Shown: positions 14,592 to 21,187 of the stretch, piece after piece
Numbering within the stretch: the stretch's first letter is position 1
Layout: each line of letters starts with the position of its first letter
Source of the DNA: CAADGU01 sp964581605
GTDB taxonomy: Bacteria > Chloroflexota > Anaerolineae > Promineifilales > Promineifilaceae
Reading direction: 5' to 3'
Length of the DNA stretch: 24,738 bases
NCBI GenBank assembly: GCA_964581605.1
Contig: CAZOPF010000087.1
Coordinates: forward strand, 1 to 24,738
Position numbers and translations under genes: made by a program
Notes under the pieces: model-generated
Told to the model about the DNA's origin: nothing
The model's input: only the letters and a program-made list of their open reading frames with translations
Database searches by the model: none

Positions 14592-14620
14592 TGTAGGGCG
14601 ATTTTGAAAATCGCCCTACA
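14592..14620. repeat. 29-bp near-perfect palindrome, copy 2 of a family
   Basis: TGTAGGGCGATTTT and its exact reverse complement flank a single base, the same layout as 360-386. The TAG stop of hemH (14616-14618 on the minus strand) is inside it. In the transcript it would form a strong stem between hemH and hemL. Confidence 0.88.
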
Positions 14621-15551
14621 GCCAGCCTTGCTCCTCAGCCTTCGCCAGGATCAACTCGGCCAGTTGTTTCATAAAAACGGGATCAGTGTTCAGGGCCGAC
14701 GGCCGTACCAACTTCACCCCGCATTCCTTCGCCACCGCCTGCGCCTGAATGTCAATATCAAACAAAATCTCCACATGATCACAGACAAAACCAACGGGCA
14801 CAGAGACGATATTTTTAATCCCTTTTGCCGCCAGTTCCGGGATGACCTCCGGCAACTGCGGCCCCAGCCACGGTTCCGGGCTGCGGCCGGCCGATTGATA
14901 GCTCCACGACCATTGGCTATCGAGCAAGCCGGCCTGGGCCGCCACCAGCCGCGCCGTTTCCCGCAGCTGGCTGTCATACGGGTCGCCCATTTTCAGGATG
15001 CGTTCCGGCAGGCTGTGGGCGCTGAAGACGACATGCACGTCCGCCCGCTCCGCTTCCGGCCATTCGCGTAACCCGGCCTGCACCCGGTCGGCCAGCGGGC
15101 CAATCAGCCCCGGCACGTCGTGGTAACTGAGGATATGGGCGAATGTGATACGGCCGTGAAACATCCCCAATCCCGCTTCTATCTTGTCGTGGTACCTGGC
15201 AATGCTCAGTTTGCTGAAATGGGGCGCCAGCACCAGGCTGACGGCGCGGCCGATGCCATCGTCCAGCATCTGCCGCACCGCGTCCTCAATCCAGGGCGAC
15301 CAGTGGCGCATCCCCAGGTACACCTTGAACCGGTCGGGGGCCAGATGCCCGCGAATCGCCGCCACCTGCGCCGTCGTAAATTCCAGCAGCGGCGACTTGC
15401 CACCAATCTGGGTGTAGTTGTGGGTTATTTCTTCCAGGACGGCGGGGGTGGTAACACGGCCGTGACGAATATCCGCCAAATATCCCGGAATCTCCTCCAA
15501 ATTGTTCGGCCCGCCATAGGCCATGATCAGGACGCCGATCAGGTTGCTCAT
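14616..15551 (-). CDS. hemH: ferrochelatase (probably coproporphyrin ferrochelatase)
   Basis: A 311-residue soluble ferrochelatase, which inserts Fe2+ into a porphyrin. Family landmarks: MAYGGP with Tyr12 (the position of the Tyr heme ligand in the Bacillus enzyme), the catalytic His179 in FSAHSLP, YQSAGRSPEPWLGP, and Glu261 in VCDHVEILFDID. The short length without a [2Fe-2S] tail, and the company of a HemY-type oxidase and a HemQ-family protein, suggest the coproporphyrin substrate (CpfC). The sequence alone does not exclude protoporphyrin. The start ATG has GAGGTATAG just upstream. The stop codon is embedded in a palindromic element (EEQGWL-stop). Confidence 0.94.
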   Translation of the reverse strand: MSNLIGVLIMAYGGPNNLEEIPGYLADIRHGRVTTPAVLEEITHNYTQIGGKSPLLEFTTAQVAAIRGHLAPDRFKVYLGMRHWSPWIEDAVRQMLDDGIGRAVSLVLAPHFSKLSIARYHDKIEAGLGMFHGRITFAHILSYHDVPGLIGPLADRVQAGLREWPEAERADVHVVFSAHSLPERILKMGDPYDSQLRETARLVAAQAGLLDSQWSWSYQSAGRSPEPWLGPQLPEVIPELAAKGIKNIVSVPVGFVCDHVEILFDIDIQAQAVAKECGVKLVRPSALNTDPVFMKQLAELILAKAEEQGWL

Positions 15552-15557
15552 CTATAC

Positions 15558-15648
15558 CTCAAAAGTGAGCAGTGAGCGGTGAGCAGTAAGCAGTGTTTGC
15601 CTGCCCACTGCTTACTGCCTACTGTTCACTGCCTACTGCTCACTGGTT
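15558..15648. repeat. 7-nt array with inverted copy (GAGCAGT / ACTGCTC units)
   Basis: GAGCAGT, GAGCGGT, GAGCAGT, AAGCAGT heptamers are followed by inverted units (CACTGCTTACTGCC, ACTGTTCACTGCC, TACTGCTCACTGG). It fills the hemE-hemH gap and encodes the last four residues and the TAG of hemE. Confidence 0.85.
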
Positions 15649-16685
15649 CTTTCATGCACATAATCCACCAGCCGCTTTACATTCTCCACCGGCGTCTCCT
15701 GGAAGATACCGTGGCCGAGGTTGAAGATGTGTCCGGCACGGCCGTTGGCCCGCGCCAGCACATCATCCACCTGAAATTTGAGTTCACGCCAGGGGGCCAG
15801 CAGCGCCGTCGGGTCTAAATTGCCCTGGATCGGCTTATCGGTGCCAATCCGTTGCCACAGTTCGTCAAGCGGCAAATGCCAGTCCACGCCGATGACCGTG
15901 CCGCCACATCTGGCAACTTCTTCAATGTACGGCGATGTACCCGTGCTAAAGTTGATAACGGGCACATTGGCCCGCGCCAACTGCTGAAACAGCCTGGTGT
16001 TGTAGGGCTGCACAAAACGAATGTAATCCTGTTTGCTCAGGGCATGGCCGGCCCAGGAGTCAAACAGTTGCAGCGCCGATGCGCCCGCTTTGGCCTGGGC
16101 CAGCAGGTAATCGGCCTGCACCGTCGCCAGCTTGTCCATCAGCCGCCCCCAGGCCGCTGGTTCGCCATACATGAGCGATTTGGTGCGCTGGTATGTTTTG
16201 GAGCCGCCGCCCTCGATAGCGTAGCTGGCCAGCGTAAAGGGCGCCCCGGCAAAACCGATCAGCGGAATACCGCGCGGCTGCAATTCGGCCGTCACCAATT
16301 CAATCGCTTTGAGGGTGCCAGCCATCGTTTCGGCGGCGGGTGGGGTGGCGAGCCGGTCAATGTCATACGGCCGTTGCAGCCGATTATGCAGCACCGGCCC
16401 TTCCCCCTGGGCAAATTCCAGTTGCAGCCCCATGCCCACCAGCGGCGGCAAAATATCGGAGAAAATAATGGCCGCGTCCAGGTCAAAGGCATTGATCGGT
16501 TGCAGGGTAATCTCGGCCGCCAGTTCCGGCGTGTGAATACAGTCCAGCATCGAATATCGGGCGCGTAGTTCGCGGTAGGCGGGCATGTAACGCCCCGCCT
16601 GCCGCATCAGCCACACCGGCGTGGCATCCACCGGCAGCCCGGCGCAGGCGCGTAGGAATCGGGAAGTTGGTTCGTGTGGTGTCAT
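15633..16685 (-). CDS. hemE: uroporphyrinogen decarboxylase
   Basis: A 350-residue cytoplasmic enzyme that decarboxylates the four acetate side chains of uroporphyrinogen III to give coproporphyrinogen III. The substrate-binding signature PVWLMRQAGRYMPAYRE (R28, R32), the catalytic Asp77 in IIFSDIL, GFAGAPFTLASYAIEGGGSK, and the C-terminal FNLGHGI with its conserved His are all present. I place the start at ATG 16685. The frame is open 34 codons further up, but those codons are translated GAGATTG repeat and have no family counterpart. The ribosome site at 16685 is poor. The end (RTSEQ-stop) is translated heptamer array. Confidence 0.95.
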   Translation of the reverse strand: MTPHEPTSRFLRACAGLPVDATPVWLMRQAGRYMPAYRELRARYSMLDCIHTPELAAEITLQPINAFDLDAAIIFSDILPPLVGMGLQLEFAQGEGPVLHNRLQRPYDIDRLATPPAAETMAGTLKAIELVTAELQPRGIPLIGFAGAPFTLASYAIEGGGSKTYQRTKSLMYGEPAAWGRLMDKLATVQADYLLAQAKAGASALQLFDSWAGHALSKQDYIRFVQPYNTRLFQQLARANVPVINFSTGTSPYIEEVARCGGTVIGVDWHLPLDELWQRIGTDKPIQGNLDPTALLAPWRELKFQVDDVLARANGRAGHIFNLGHGIFQETPVENVKRLVDYVHERTSEQ

Positions 16686-16690
16686 AGTGC

Positions 16691-16761
16691 GAGGAGATTG
16701 GGAGATTAGAGATTGGAGATTGACTTCGCTCCCAATCTCTAATCTCCAATCTCTAATCTCC
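16691..16761. repeat. 7-8-nt array with inverted copy (GAGATTG units) between hemQ and hemE
   Basis: GGAGATTG, GGAGATTA, GAGATTG, GAGATTG units on the plus strand are followed, after a ~10-nt loop, by their complement (CCAATCTCTAATCTCCAATC and so on), giving an imperfect stem of about 30 bp. The hemQ stop TAG lies in its left end on the minus strand. Confidence 0.88.
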
Positions 16762-17490
16762 TTTATTCTGCCAAATCGCTTTGCCAATAAAAAACGGCCC
16801 CAACTTTTCCAGATAGAGCGCGGTTTGTTTCGTTTTCCTCATGCGCTGCACAATTTGGGAGAGGGGGTATAGCTCTTTGCCCACCAACCCGGCGATGAAA
16901 TCGTTATCTTCCGTGCCCAGGCCATGGCAGGCCAGCCGGATGTCGTGCGCCAGGTCGGCTTCGCCATAAGCACGGCCGATGCCGCCATGCTCCAGCAAAA
17001 TGGTGCGCTGCTCCTGGGCGGGCAACTGTTCAAATTGCCCGGAACGGCGCAGCGGATACCAGACCGCCCAGGGCCAGGCCGGATTGGTGACCCGCTCAAT
17101 GGGGCGGGTGATCAGGGTACGTTCCAGGTCGGCTTCGTAGCCCAGGGAGTAGGTACGGCCGAGCATGGTCATCTCCGGGCGCGGCGTGAGCAGATCAAAC
17201 GGCTCCTGGTTCAGCAGGCGGCGCACGTCGGTCACAAAATAGTCCGGCTCCTCGCTGAAGGTGAGCAGCCCCACCCCATACGGATCGTTGAGGTCCAGGT
17301 ACAACACGCCATGAATGTCCGCCTGTGTCAGTGCCGCCACTAATGCGTCTGTGTCAAACGCATCAGTAAAAACCAAAAGCTGCATAAACAGACGCCGGTT
17401 CAAGGAAATGGTCTGTTCATTCAGCTTCCCCTTTTCGCTGATGTCTAATTCGTCTGTTGGTTGTTCTATCGTTAGATTTTTCAATGTCAT
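16753..17490 (-). CDS. hemQ: HemQ/chlorite-dismutase-family heme protein (probable coproheme decarboxylase)
   Basis: A 245-residue member of the chlorite dismutase superfamily. HemQ uses peroxide to decarboxylate coproheme to heme b, the last step of the coproporphyrin pathway. Conserved here: GRTYSLGYEADLE, Tyr145 in WYPLRRSGQF (at the position of the radical Tyr of HemQ), the proximal-heme His168 in LLEHGGIGRAYGE, MRKTKQT and LGPFFIGK. The distal position (Gln in HemQ, Arg in chlorite dismutase) is not recognisable: residues around 181-182 read Ala-His. The RLACHGLGTEDNDFIAGLVG stretch also differs from classical HemQ. So the family is certain, the exact reaction is inferred from context, and a regulator or peroxidase role is possible. 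The start has GAGG 8 nt upstream. Its stop is in a heptamer array. Confidence 0.82.
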   Translation of the reverse strand: MTLKNLTIEQPTDELDISEKGKLNEQTISLNRRLFMQLLVFTDAFDTDALVAALTQADIHGVLYLDLNDPYGVGLLTFSEEPDYFVTDVRRLLNQEPFDLLTPRPEMTMLGRTYSLGYEADLERTLITRPIERVTNPAWPWAVWYPLRRSGQFEQLPAQEQRTILLEHGGIGRAYGEADLAHDIRLACHGLGTEDNDFIAGLVGKELYPLSQIVQRMRKTKQTALYLEKLGPFFIGKAIWQNKGD

Positions 17491-17511
17491 TTATTTGCCT
17501 CGTATGTTTTC

Positions 17512-17541
17512 TTGACAGTTAAGCCGCTTCATTTTTACAAT
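17512..17541 (+). promoter_or_regulatory. sigma70-type promoter for the Uma2 gene
   Basis: A perfect TTGACA (17512-17517), an 18-nt spacer and TACAAT (17536-17541) end 28 nt before ATG 17570. It lies in the 79-nt divergent region with hemQ, so activity of this promoter could affect the opposite one. Confidence 0.75.
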
Positions 17542-17569
17542 GGCATTACTTTTGGCGAAGGAATGGTGA

Positions 17570-18184
17570 ATGATGATTGGACAGGTAACACCTGCTATTT
17601 TGCCTTCTACCGAATCGTGGCCGAACCAGGGCGATTGGACGTATGACGATTATGTGCGCCTGCCAGATGACGGCCGTCGTTACGAAATCATCAAAGGAGT
17701 TCTCTACGTGACCAATGCCCCTGCCTATGACCATCAATATGCTGTCAGTCAAATCTTTTTTGCCCTCATGCAGTTTGCTCAAGCTAGAACGTTGGGTACA
17801 GTCTTGACCGCTCCTTTTGAAATCCATTTGCCGGGCATTGCCCGACCCGTTTTGCCTGACATTGTGTTCATTGGCGCAGCGCGTTCGATGCGTGAAGATG
17901 CCCGCTTTTTTGAAGGTGCGCCCGATCTCATTGTGGAAGTGCTGTCGCCCAGTACCATCCGCGTGGATCAATCCGTAAAATTAGACGCCTACGAGCAGGC
18001 CGGTGTGCCAGAGTATTGGCTGGCCGACCCCAAAACACGGACGGTGACGGTTTATGCCTTGCCAGCCGGGGGCCATGAGTATGTGCTGTACGGCCGTTTT
18101 GGTCCCGATGAAACCCTCACCTCCTCACAGTTAACCGGTCTGGAATTACCAGTCGCCTCACTCTTCCTACCCAACACCTCATAA
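17570..18184 (+). CDS. Uma2 family PD-(D/E)xK endonuclease-like protein
   Basis: A 204-residue protein of the Uma2/DUF820 family (PF05685). The restriction-endonuclease-like core is visible: E39 (RRYEIIKG), D97 (VLPDIVF), E123 (PDLIVEVLSPST), K137 (DQSVKLDAYEQAGVPEYW) and the terminal WLADP. Uma2 genes are abundant in cyanobacteria and Chloroflexota. Their role is not established, though nuclease activity is inferred and some are linked to mobile DNA. It has its own promoter and a GAAGGA site 8 nt before ATG 17570 (an ATG at 17573 is an alternative). It is the only plus-strand gene inside the heme cluster. Two ACGGCCGT copies suggest it is an old resident rather than a fresh arrival. Confidence 0.9.
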   Translation: MMIGQVTPAILPSTESWPNQGDWTYDDYVRLPDDGRRYEIIKGVLYVTNAPAYDHQYAVSQIFFALMQFAQARTLGTVLTAPFEIHLPGIARPVLPDIVFIGAARSMREDARFFEGAPDLIVEVLSPSTIRVDQSVKLDAYEQAGVPEYWLADPKTRTVTVYALPAGGHEYVLYGRFGPDETLTSSQLTGLELPVASLFLPNTS

Positions 18185-18217
18185 TTACCCAATTACCCAA
18201 TTACTCAATTACCCAAC
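18183..18217. repeat. 8-nt array (AATTACCC units) between convergent Uma2 and hemB
   Basis: ATTACCCA, ATTACCCA, ATTACTCA, ATTACCCA units start at the Uma2 stop and cover the hemB stop on the other strand (GGT-AAT-TGA). The whole 20-nt convergent gap is repeat. Confidence 0.85.
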
Positions 18218-19218
18218 AACCACCCCGCCGCCTCTTTGGCATGATAAGTAATGATCAAATCCGCCCCGGCCCGTTTGATACCGGTGAGGGTTTCCAGTAC
18301 GGCCGTGCGCTCATCCAACCACCCCTTTTCCGCCGCCGCCTTAATCATGGCGTACTCGCCGCTGACATTGTAGGCCGCCAGGGGTAGCGCCGGGAATTGC
18401 TGCTTCACGCGGTAGATCACGTCCAGGTAGGCCAGCGCCGGTTTCACCATCAGGAAGTCCGCCCCTTCGGCCACATCCAGGGCTGCTTCGCGCAACGCTT
18501 CACGGCCGTTGGCCGGGTCCATCTGGTGCGTTTTGCGGTCGCCAAATTTGGGTGCGCCATCGGCCGCGTCACGGAACGGGCCATAAAAACTGCTGGCATA
18601 TTTCACCGCATAAGACATGATGGGCAGATGCGCAAAGCCAGTGTTGTCCAGTTCACGGCGGATGGCGGCCACCATGCCATCCATCATGCCGCTGGGAGCC
18701 ACAATGTCCGCGCCCGCCCTGGCATGGGAAACGGCCACTCGCCCCAACACGTCCAGCGTTTCATCATTCAACACATACCCTTCGGGCAAGTGCTCGTGCC
18801 GTAACAAGTCAATGCCCGTGTTCAACACGCCGCAGTGCCCATGATCGGTGTATTCGCACAGGCAGACATCGGTGATCACGACCAGTTGCGGCAGTTCCGC
18901 TTTGATGGCGCGGATGGCTTGCTGGATGATGCCATCTGCAGCGAAATTCTCGTGGCCCACCGGGTCTTTGGCGGCGGGCAGGCCAAAGAGGATGACGGCC
19001 GTGATGCCCAACTCATAGGCGGCGCGGGCTTCGGCGACGGCCGTGTCCACCGACAATTGGGCCACACCGGGCATAGAGGGGATGGGGCGGCGCTCATTTT
19101 CGCCGTGCCGGACGAACAACGGGTAGATGAAATCGGCCGGGTTGAGTTCGGTTTCGCGCACCATCTGGCGCAGCACGGCCGTGTGCCGCAAGCGGCGCGG
19201 GCGGATGGGGATGTTCAT
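18205..19218 (-). CDS. hemB: porphobilinogen synthase (delta-aminolevulinate dehydratase)
   Basis: A 337-residue cytoplasmic enzyme that condenses two 5-aminolevulinates to porphobilinogen. Both active-site lysines are seen: K206 (SYAVKYASSFYGPFRDA) and the Schiff-base K259 (LMVKPALAYLDV). The Cys cluster C119/C121/C129 in DVCLCEYTDHGHCG marks the zinc-dependent class rather than the Mg-only class. SHARAGADIVAPSGMMDG is the family hallmark. The start overlaps the hemD stop in ATGA (19215-19218), with GAGGA 6 nt upstream, so it is translationally coupled to hemD. The last residues (GWLLGN-stop) enter the AATTGGGT array. Confidence 0.97.
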   Translation of the reverse strand: MNIPIRPRRLRHTAVLRQMVRETELNPADFIYPLFVRHGENERRPIPSMPGVAQLSVDTAVAEARAAYELGITAVILFGLPAAKDPVGHENFAADGIIQQAIRAIKAELPQLVVITDVCLCEYTDHGHCGVLNTGIDLLRHEHLPEGYVLNDETLDVLGRVAVSHARAGADIVAPSGMMDGMVAAIRRELDNTGFAHLPIMSYAVKYASSFYGPFRDAADGAPKFGDRKTHQMDPANGREALREAALDVAEGADFLMVKPALAYLDVIYRVKQQFPALPLAAYNVSGEYAMIKAAAEKGWLDERTAVLETLTGIKRAGADLIITYHAKEAAGWLLGN

Positions 19219-20087
19219 AGGCGTTCCTCGGTGTTAAAGAGGGGAGGTTGAGAGATTGGGAGATTGGGAGATTCAATCTCTAATCCCTGCTCTCCAATCT
19301 CCACAAAAAAATCCACTACGGCCGTCACCAATCCTTCTATCGTGTATTCGTCCGGCATTATGTCAACGGGAAGGCCACGTTGTTCCGCTTCGGCAGCGGT
19401 GGAGGGGCCAATGACGGCGACCAGGGCAGACCTGACAGGTTTCGGAAACCTGACAGGTCTTGTCTCCAAGATTTCACAAAAGTTGCGCACGCTGGACGGG
19501 CTGGTGAAGGTGAGAACGTCGGCCCCTTTTTCCAGTTCGGCGAGGGCTGTGGGGGTGGGCACGGCCGTGACCGTTTCATAGAGCGCGATGTCATCCACCA
19601 ACGCCCCCCGTTCCCGCAGCAGAGTCACAATTTCCGGCCGGCCCATTGTGGCGCGGGGCAACAAAATACGCTGACCGGCCACATCACCCAACCCCAACGC
19701 TAACTGTTCACCCGTAAATTCGTCGGGCACAAAATCTACCTGCACCCCTTTTTCAGCCAGCAGTTGTTGGGTGGCCGAACCGACGGCGGCGACGGAGGGG
19801 AGGTGAGAGATTGGAGATTGGAGATTGAACACGAATCGCCAATCTCCAATCTCTAATCTCTCAAAAAAGAAGCGGACGGCGTTGGCGCTGGTGAAGAGGA
19901 GCCAGGTGTATTGGTGGAGTTGGGCCAGGGCGTCGTCCAGTTCGGGCGCGGGCAGGGGAACAAAATCAATGACCGGAAAACGGATGCAGGTCGCCCCCAA
20001 TGATTCCAGCCGGGCGCACAATTCCCCCGCCTGATCCGGACTGCGGGTAACGACAATGCGTTTACCGGTTAAGGGGTGCGGTCTCAT
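19215..20087 (-). CDS. hemD: uroporphyrinogen-III synthase with translated repeat insert
   Basis: A 290-residue cytoplasmic enzyme that closes and inverts ring D of hydroxymethylbilane. HemD proteins are poorly conserved; the recognisable parts are IVVTRSPDQAGELCARLE, LLFTSANAVRFFF, VAAVGSATQQLLAEKG, LLPRATMGRPEI, DVLTFTSPSSVRNF and AVIGPSTAAEA. Two stretches are foreign: residues ~77-97, between the FTSANAV helix and the VAAVGSAT strand, and the C-terminal ~28 residues. Both are translated GAGATTG-type arrays (19805-19862 and 19249-19302). They make the protein longer than the usual 250-270 residues, yet the frame stays open, so it is probably functional. Start ATG 20087 is preceded by GGAG from another array, 2 nt after the hemC stop region. 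Confidence 0.9.
   Translation of the reverse strand: MRPHPLTGKRIVVTRSPDQAGELCARLESLGATCIRFPVIDFVPLPAPELDDALAQLHQYTWLLFTSANAVRFFFERLEIGDWRFVFNLQSPISHLPSVAAVGSATQQLLAEKGVQVDFVPDEFTGEQLALGLGDVAGQRILLPRATMGRPEIVTLLRERGALVDDIALYETVTAVPTPTALAELEKGADVLTFTSPSSVRNFCEILETRPVRFPKPVRSALVAVIGPSTAAEAEQRGLPVDIMPDEYTIEGLVTAVVDFFVEIGEQGLEIESPNLPISQPPLFNTEERL
19249..19302. repeat. 7-8-nt array with inverted copy inside the 3' end of hemD
   Basis: GAGATTGG units (19250-19273), then CAATCTCTAATCCCTG and CTCCAATCTCC in inverted sense. It is read in frame as the C-terminal residues VEIGEQGLEIESPNLPISQ of HemD. Confidence 0.87.
19805..19862. repeat. 7-nt array with inverted copy inside the hemD coding region
   Basis: GAGAGATTGGAGATTGGAGA is followed after a short loop by CCAATCTCCAATCTCTAATC, a stem of about 24 bp. 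It keeps the hemD frame open and codes for residues ~77-97, a surface loop in the family fold. Confidence 0.9.
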
Positions 20088-20088
20088 C

Positions 20089-21009
20089 TCAAATCTCCAA
20101 TCTCAATAACTCTGCCGCCCCTTGCGCCAGCGCCTTCTCTGCCAGTTCGGTACCCAGCTGGTGGGGGTCACGGCCGTACCCCTTCACCTCAATCACCCGG
20201 CGGCCATCTACGGTCGCCACCAGTCCAGTTAACATCATCTCGTCGTTTTGTCGGGTGGCATAAGCCGCCACCGGCAACGAGCAACCGCTGCCCAGCCCAC
20301 TCAAAAAGGCGCGTTCGGCATCCACGCAGCAGCGGGTTTCGGCATCGTCAATGGCCGTGAGGAGGGTGAGTACGGCCGTGTCATCCGCCCGGCACTGCAC
20401 CGCCAGCGCCCCCTGTCCGGGCGCGGGCAGCATAATGTCTAGCGGCAGATAGTGGGTAATGTGGCTTTCCAGCCCCAGGCGGGTAAGGCCGGCAGCGGCC
20501 AAAATGGTGGCGTCGTATTGGCCTCCTTGCACTTTTTTTAAGCGGGTGTCTACATTGCCGCGAATGGATTGGATGTGCAGGTCAGGGCGGGTATGCAGCA
20601 GTTGGGCCTGGCGGCGCAGGCTGCTGGTGCCCACTGTTGCCCCCAGGGGCAGTGTGCCCAACGTCCACCTGTCACGGGCCACCAGCACGTCGCGTACATC
20701 GGCGCGAGAGGAGACCGCGCCCACCGTCAGCCCAGCGGCAGCGGCAACGGGCAAGTCTTTAAGGGAATGGACGGCGAGATCAATACGGCCGTCACGCAAC
20801 GCTGTTTCCAATTCGGCCGTAAACAACCCCTTGCCGCCAATTGCCGGCAGCGGCTTATCCAGCGTTTTGTCGCCCTGGGTGACGAATGTTTCCAATCGGC
20901 ATTCCAGACCAGGCCACGCTTCTTCTAATTTTTGCCTGACATCATTCGTCTGCCACAGCGCCAGTTGCGAGGTGCGGGCGCCGATGATAATGGGTTTTGT
21001 AGGGGTCAT
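20089..21009 (-). CDS. hemC: hydroxymethylbilane synthase (porphobilinogen deaminase)
   Basis: A 306-residue cytoplasmic enzyme that polymerises four porphobilinogens into hydroxymethylbilane on a dipyrromethane cofactor. The cofactor Cys243 (GLGSGCSLPVAAYA), the catalytic Asp85 (HSLKDLP), GTSSLRRQAQL and IRGNVDTRLKK are all present. Length and motifs are complete. ATG 21009 lacks a clear ribosome site, because the upstream DNA is an array. The final residues (LLRLEI-stop) and the TGA come from a GGAGATT unit, and the same unit provides the GGAG for hemD 1 nt downstream. Confidence 0.97.
   Translation of the reverse strand: MTPTKPIIIGARTSQLALWQTNDVRQKLEEAWPGLECRLETFVTQGDKTLDKPLPAIGGKGLFTAELETALRDGRIDLAVHSLKDLPVAAAAGLTVGAVSSRADVRDVLVARDRWTLGTLPLGATVGTSSLRRQAQLLHTRPDLHIQSIRGNVDTRLKKVQGGQYDATILAAAGLTRLGLESHITHYLPLDIMLPAPGQGALAVQCRADDTAVLTLLTAIDDAETRCCVDAERAFLSGLGSGCSLPVAAYATRQNDEMMLTGLVATVDGRRVIEVKGYGRDPHQLGTELAEKALAQGAAELLRLEI
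20093..20110. repeat. short GAGATT array spanning the hemC stop and hemD ribosome site
   Basis: On the minus strand it reads TTATTGAGATTGGAGATTTG. It encodes the hemC C-terminus and TGA, and GGAG lies 7 nt before the hemD ATG. A repeat unit is therefore doing the work of a Shine-Dalgarno site. Confidence 0.72.
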
Positions 21010-21187
21010 TTTTTGTGGAGACTGAGAGACTGAGAGATTAGGAGATTGATCAGGAGATTGGTTGCTCTTTCAATCTCTTAGTCTCTTAATCTCTCAGTCT
21101 CATTCTTGAAAGGGGGATAACAGGACGGACACGGCCACTTTTCTCCTTCTTCTTCGTGTAAGGCCCGGCCATCCTGTCGCCCAAATT
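21010..21187. repeat. 7-8-nt arrays with inverted copy between hemA and hemC
   Basis: The 178-nt gap has no gene. From 21017 to 21102, GAGACTGA, GAGATTAG and GAGATTGA units face their complement (CAATCTCTTAGTCTC, TTAATCTCTCAGTCTC), an imperfect foldback. The rest (21103-21187) includes CAGGACGGAC and GGCCATCCTGTC, which partly complement each other. It may attenuate or separate hemA and hemC messages, but nothing proves it. Confidence 0.8.

Noticed and set aside
16686..16787. N-terminal extension of HemE (34 codons)
   Set aside because: It is translated GAGATTG array, without a match in the family, and the family N-terminus begins at ATG 16685.
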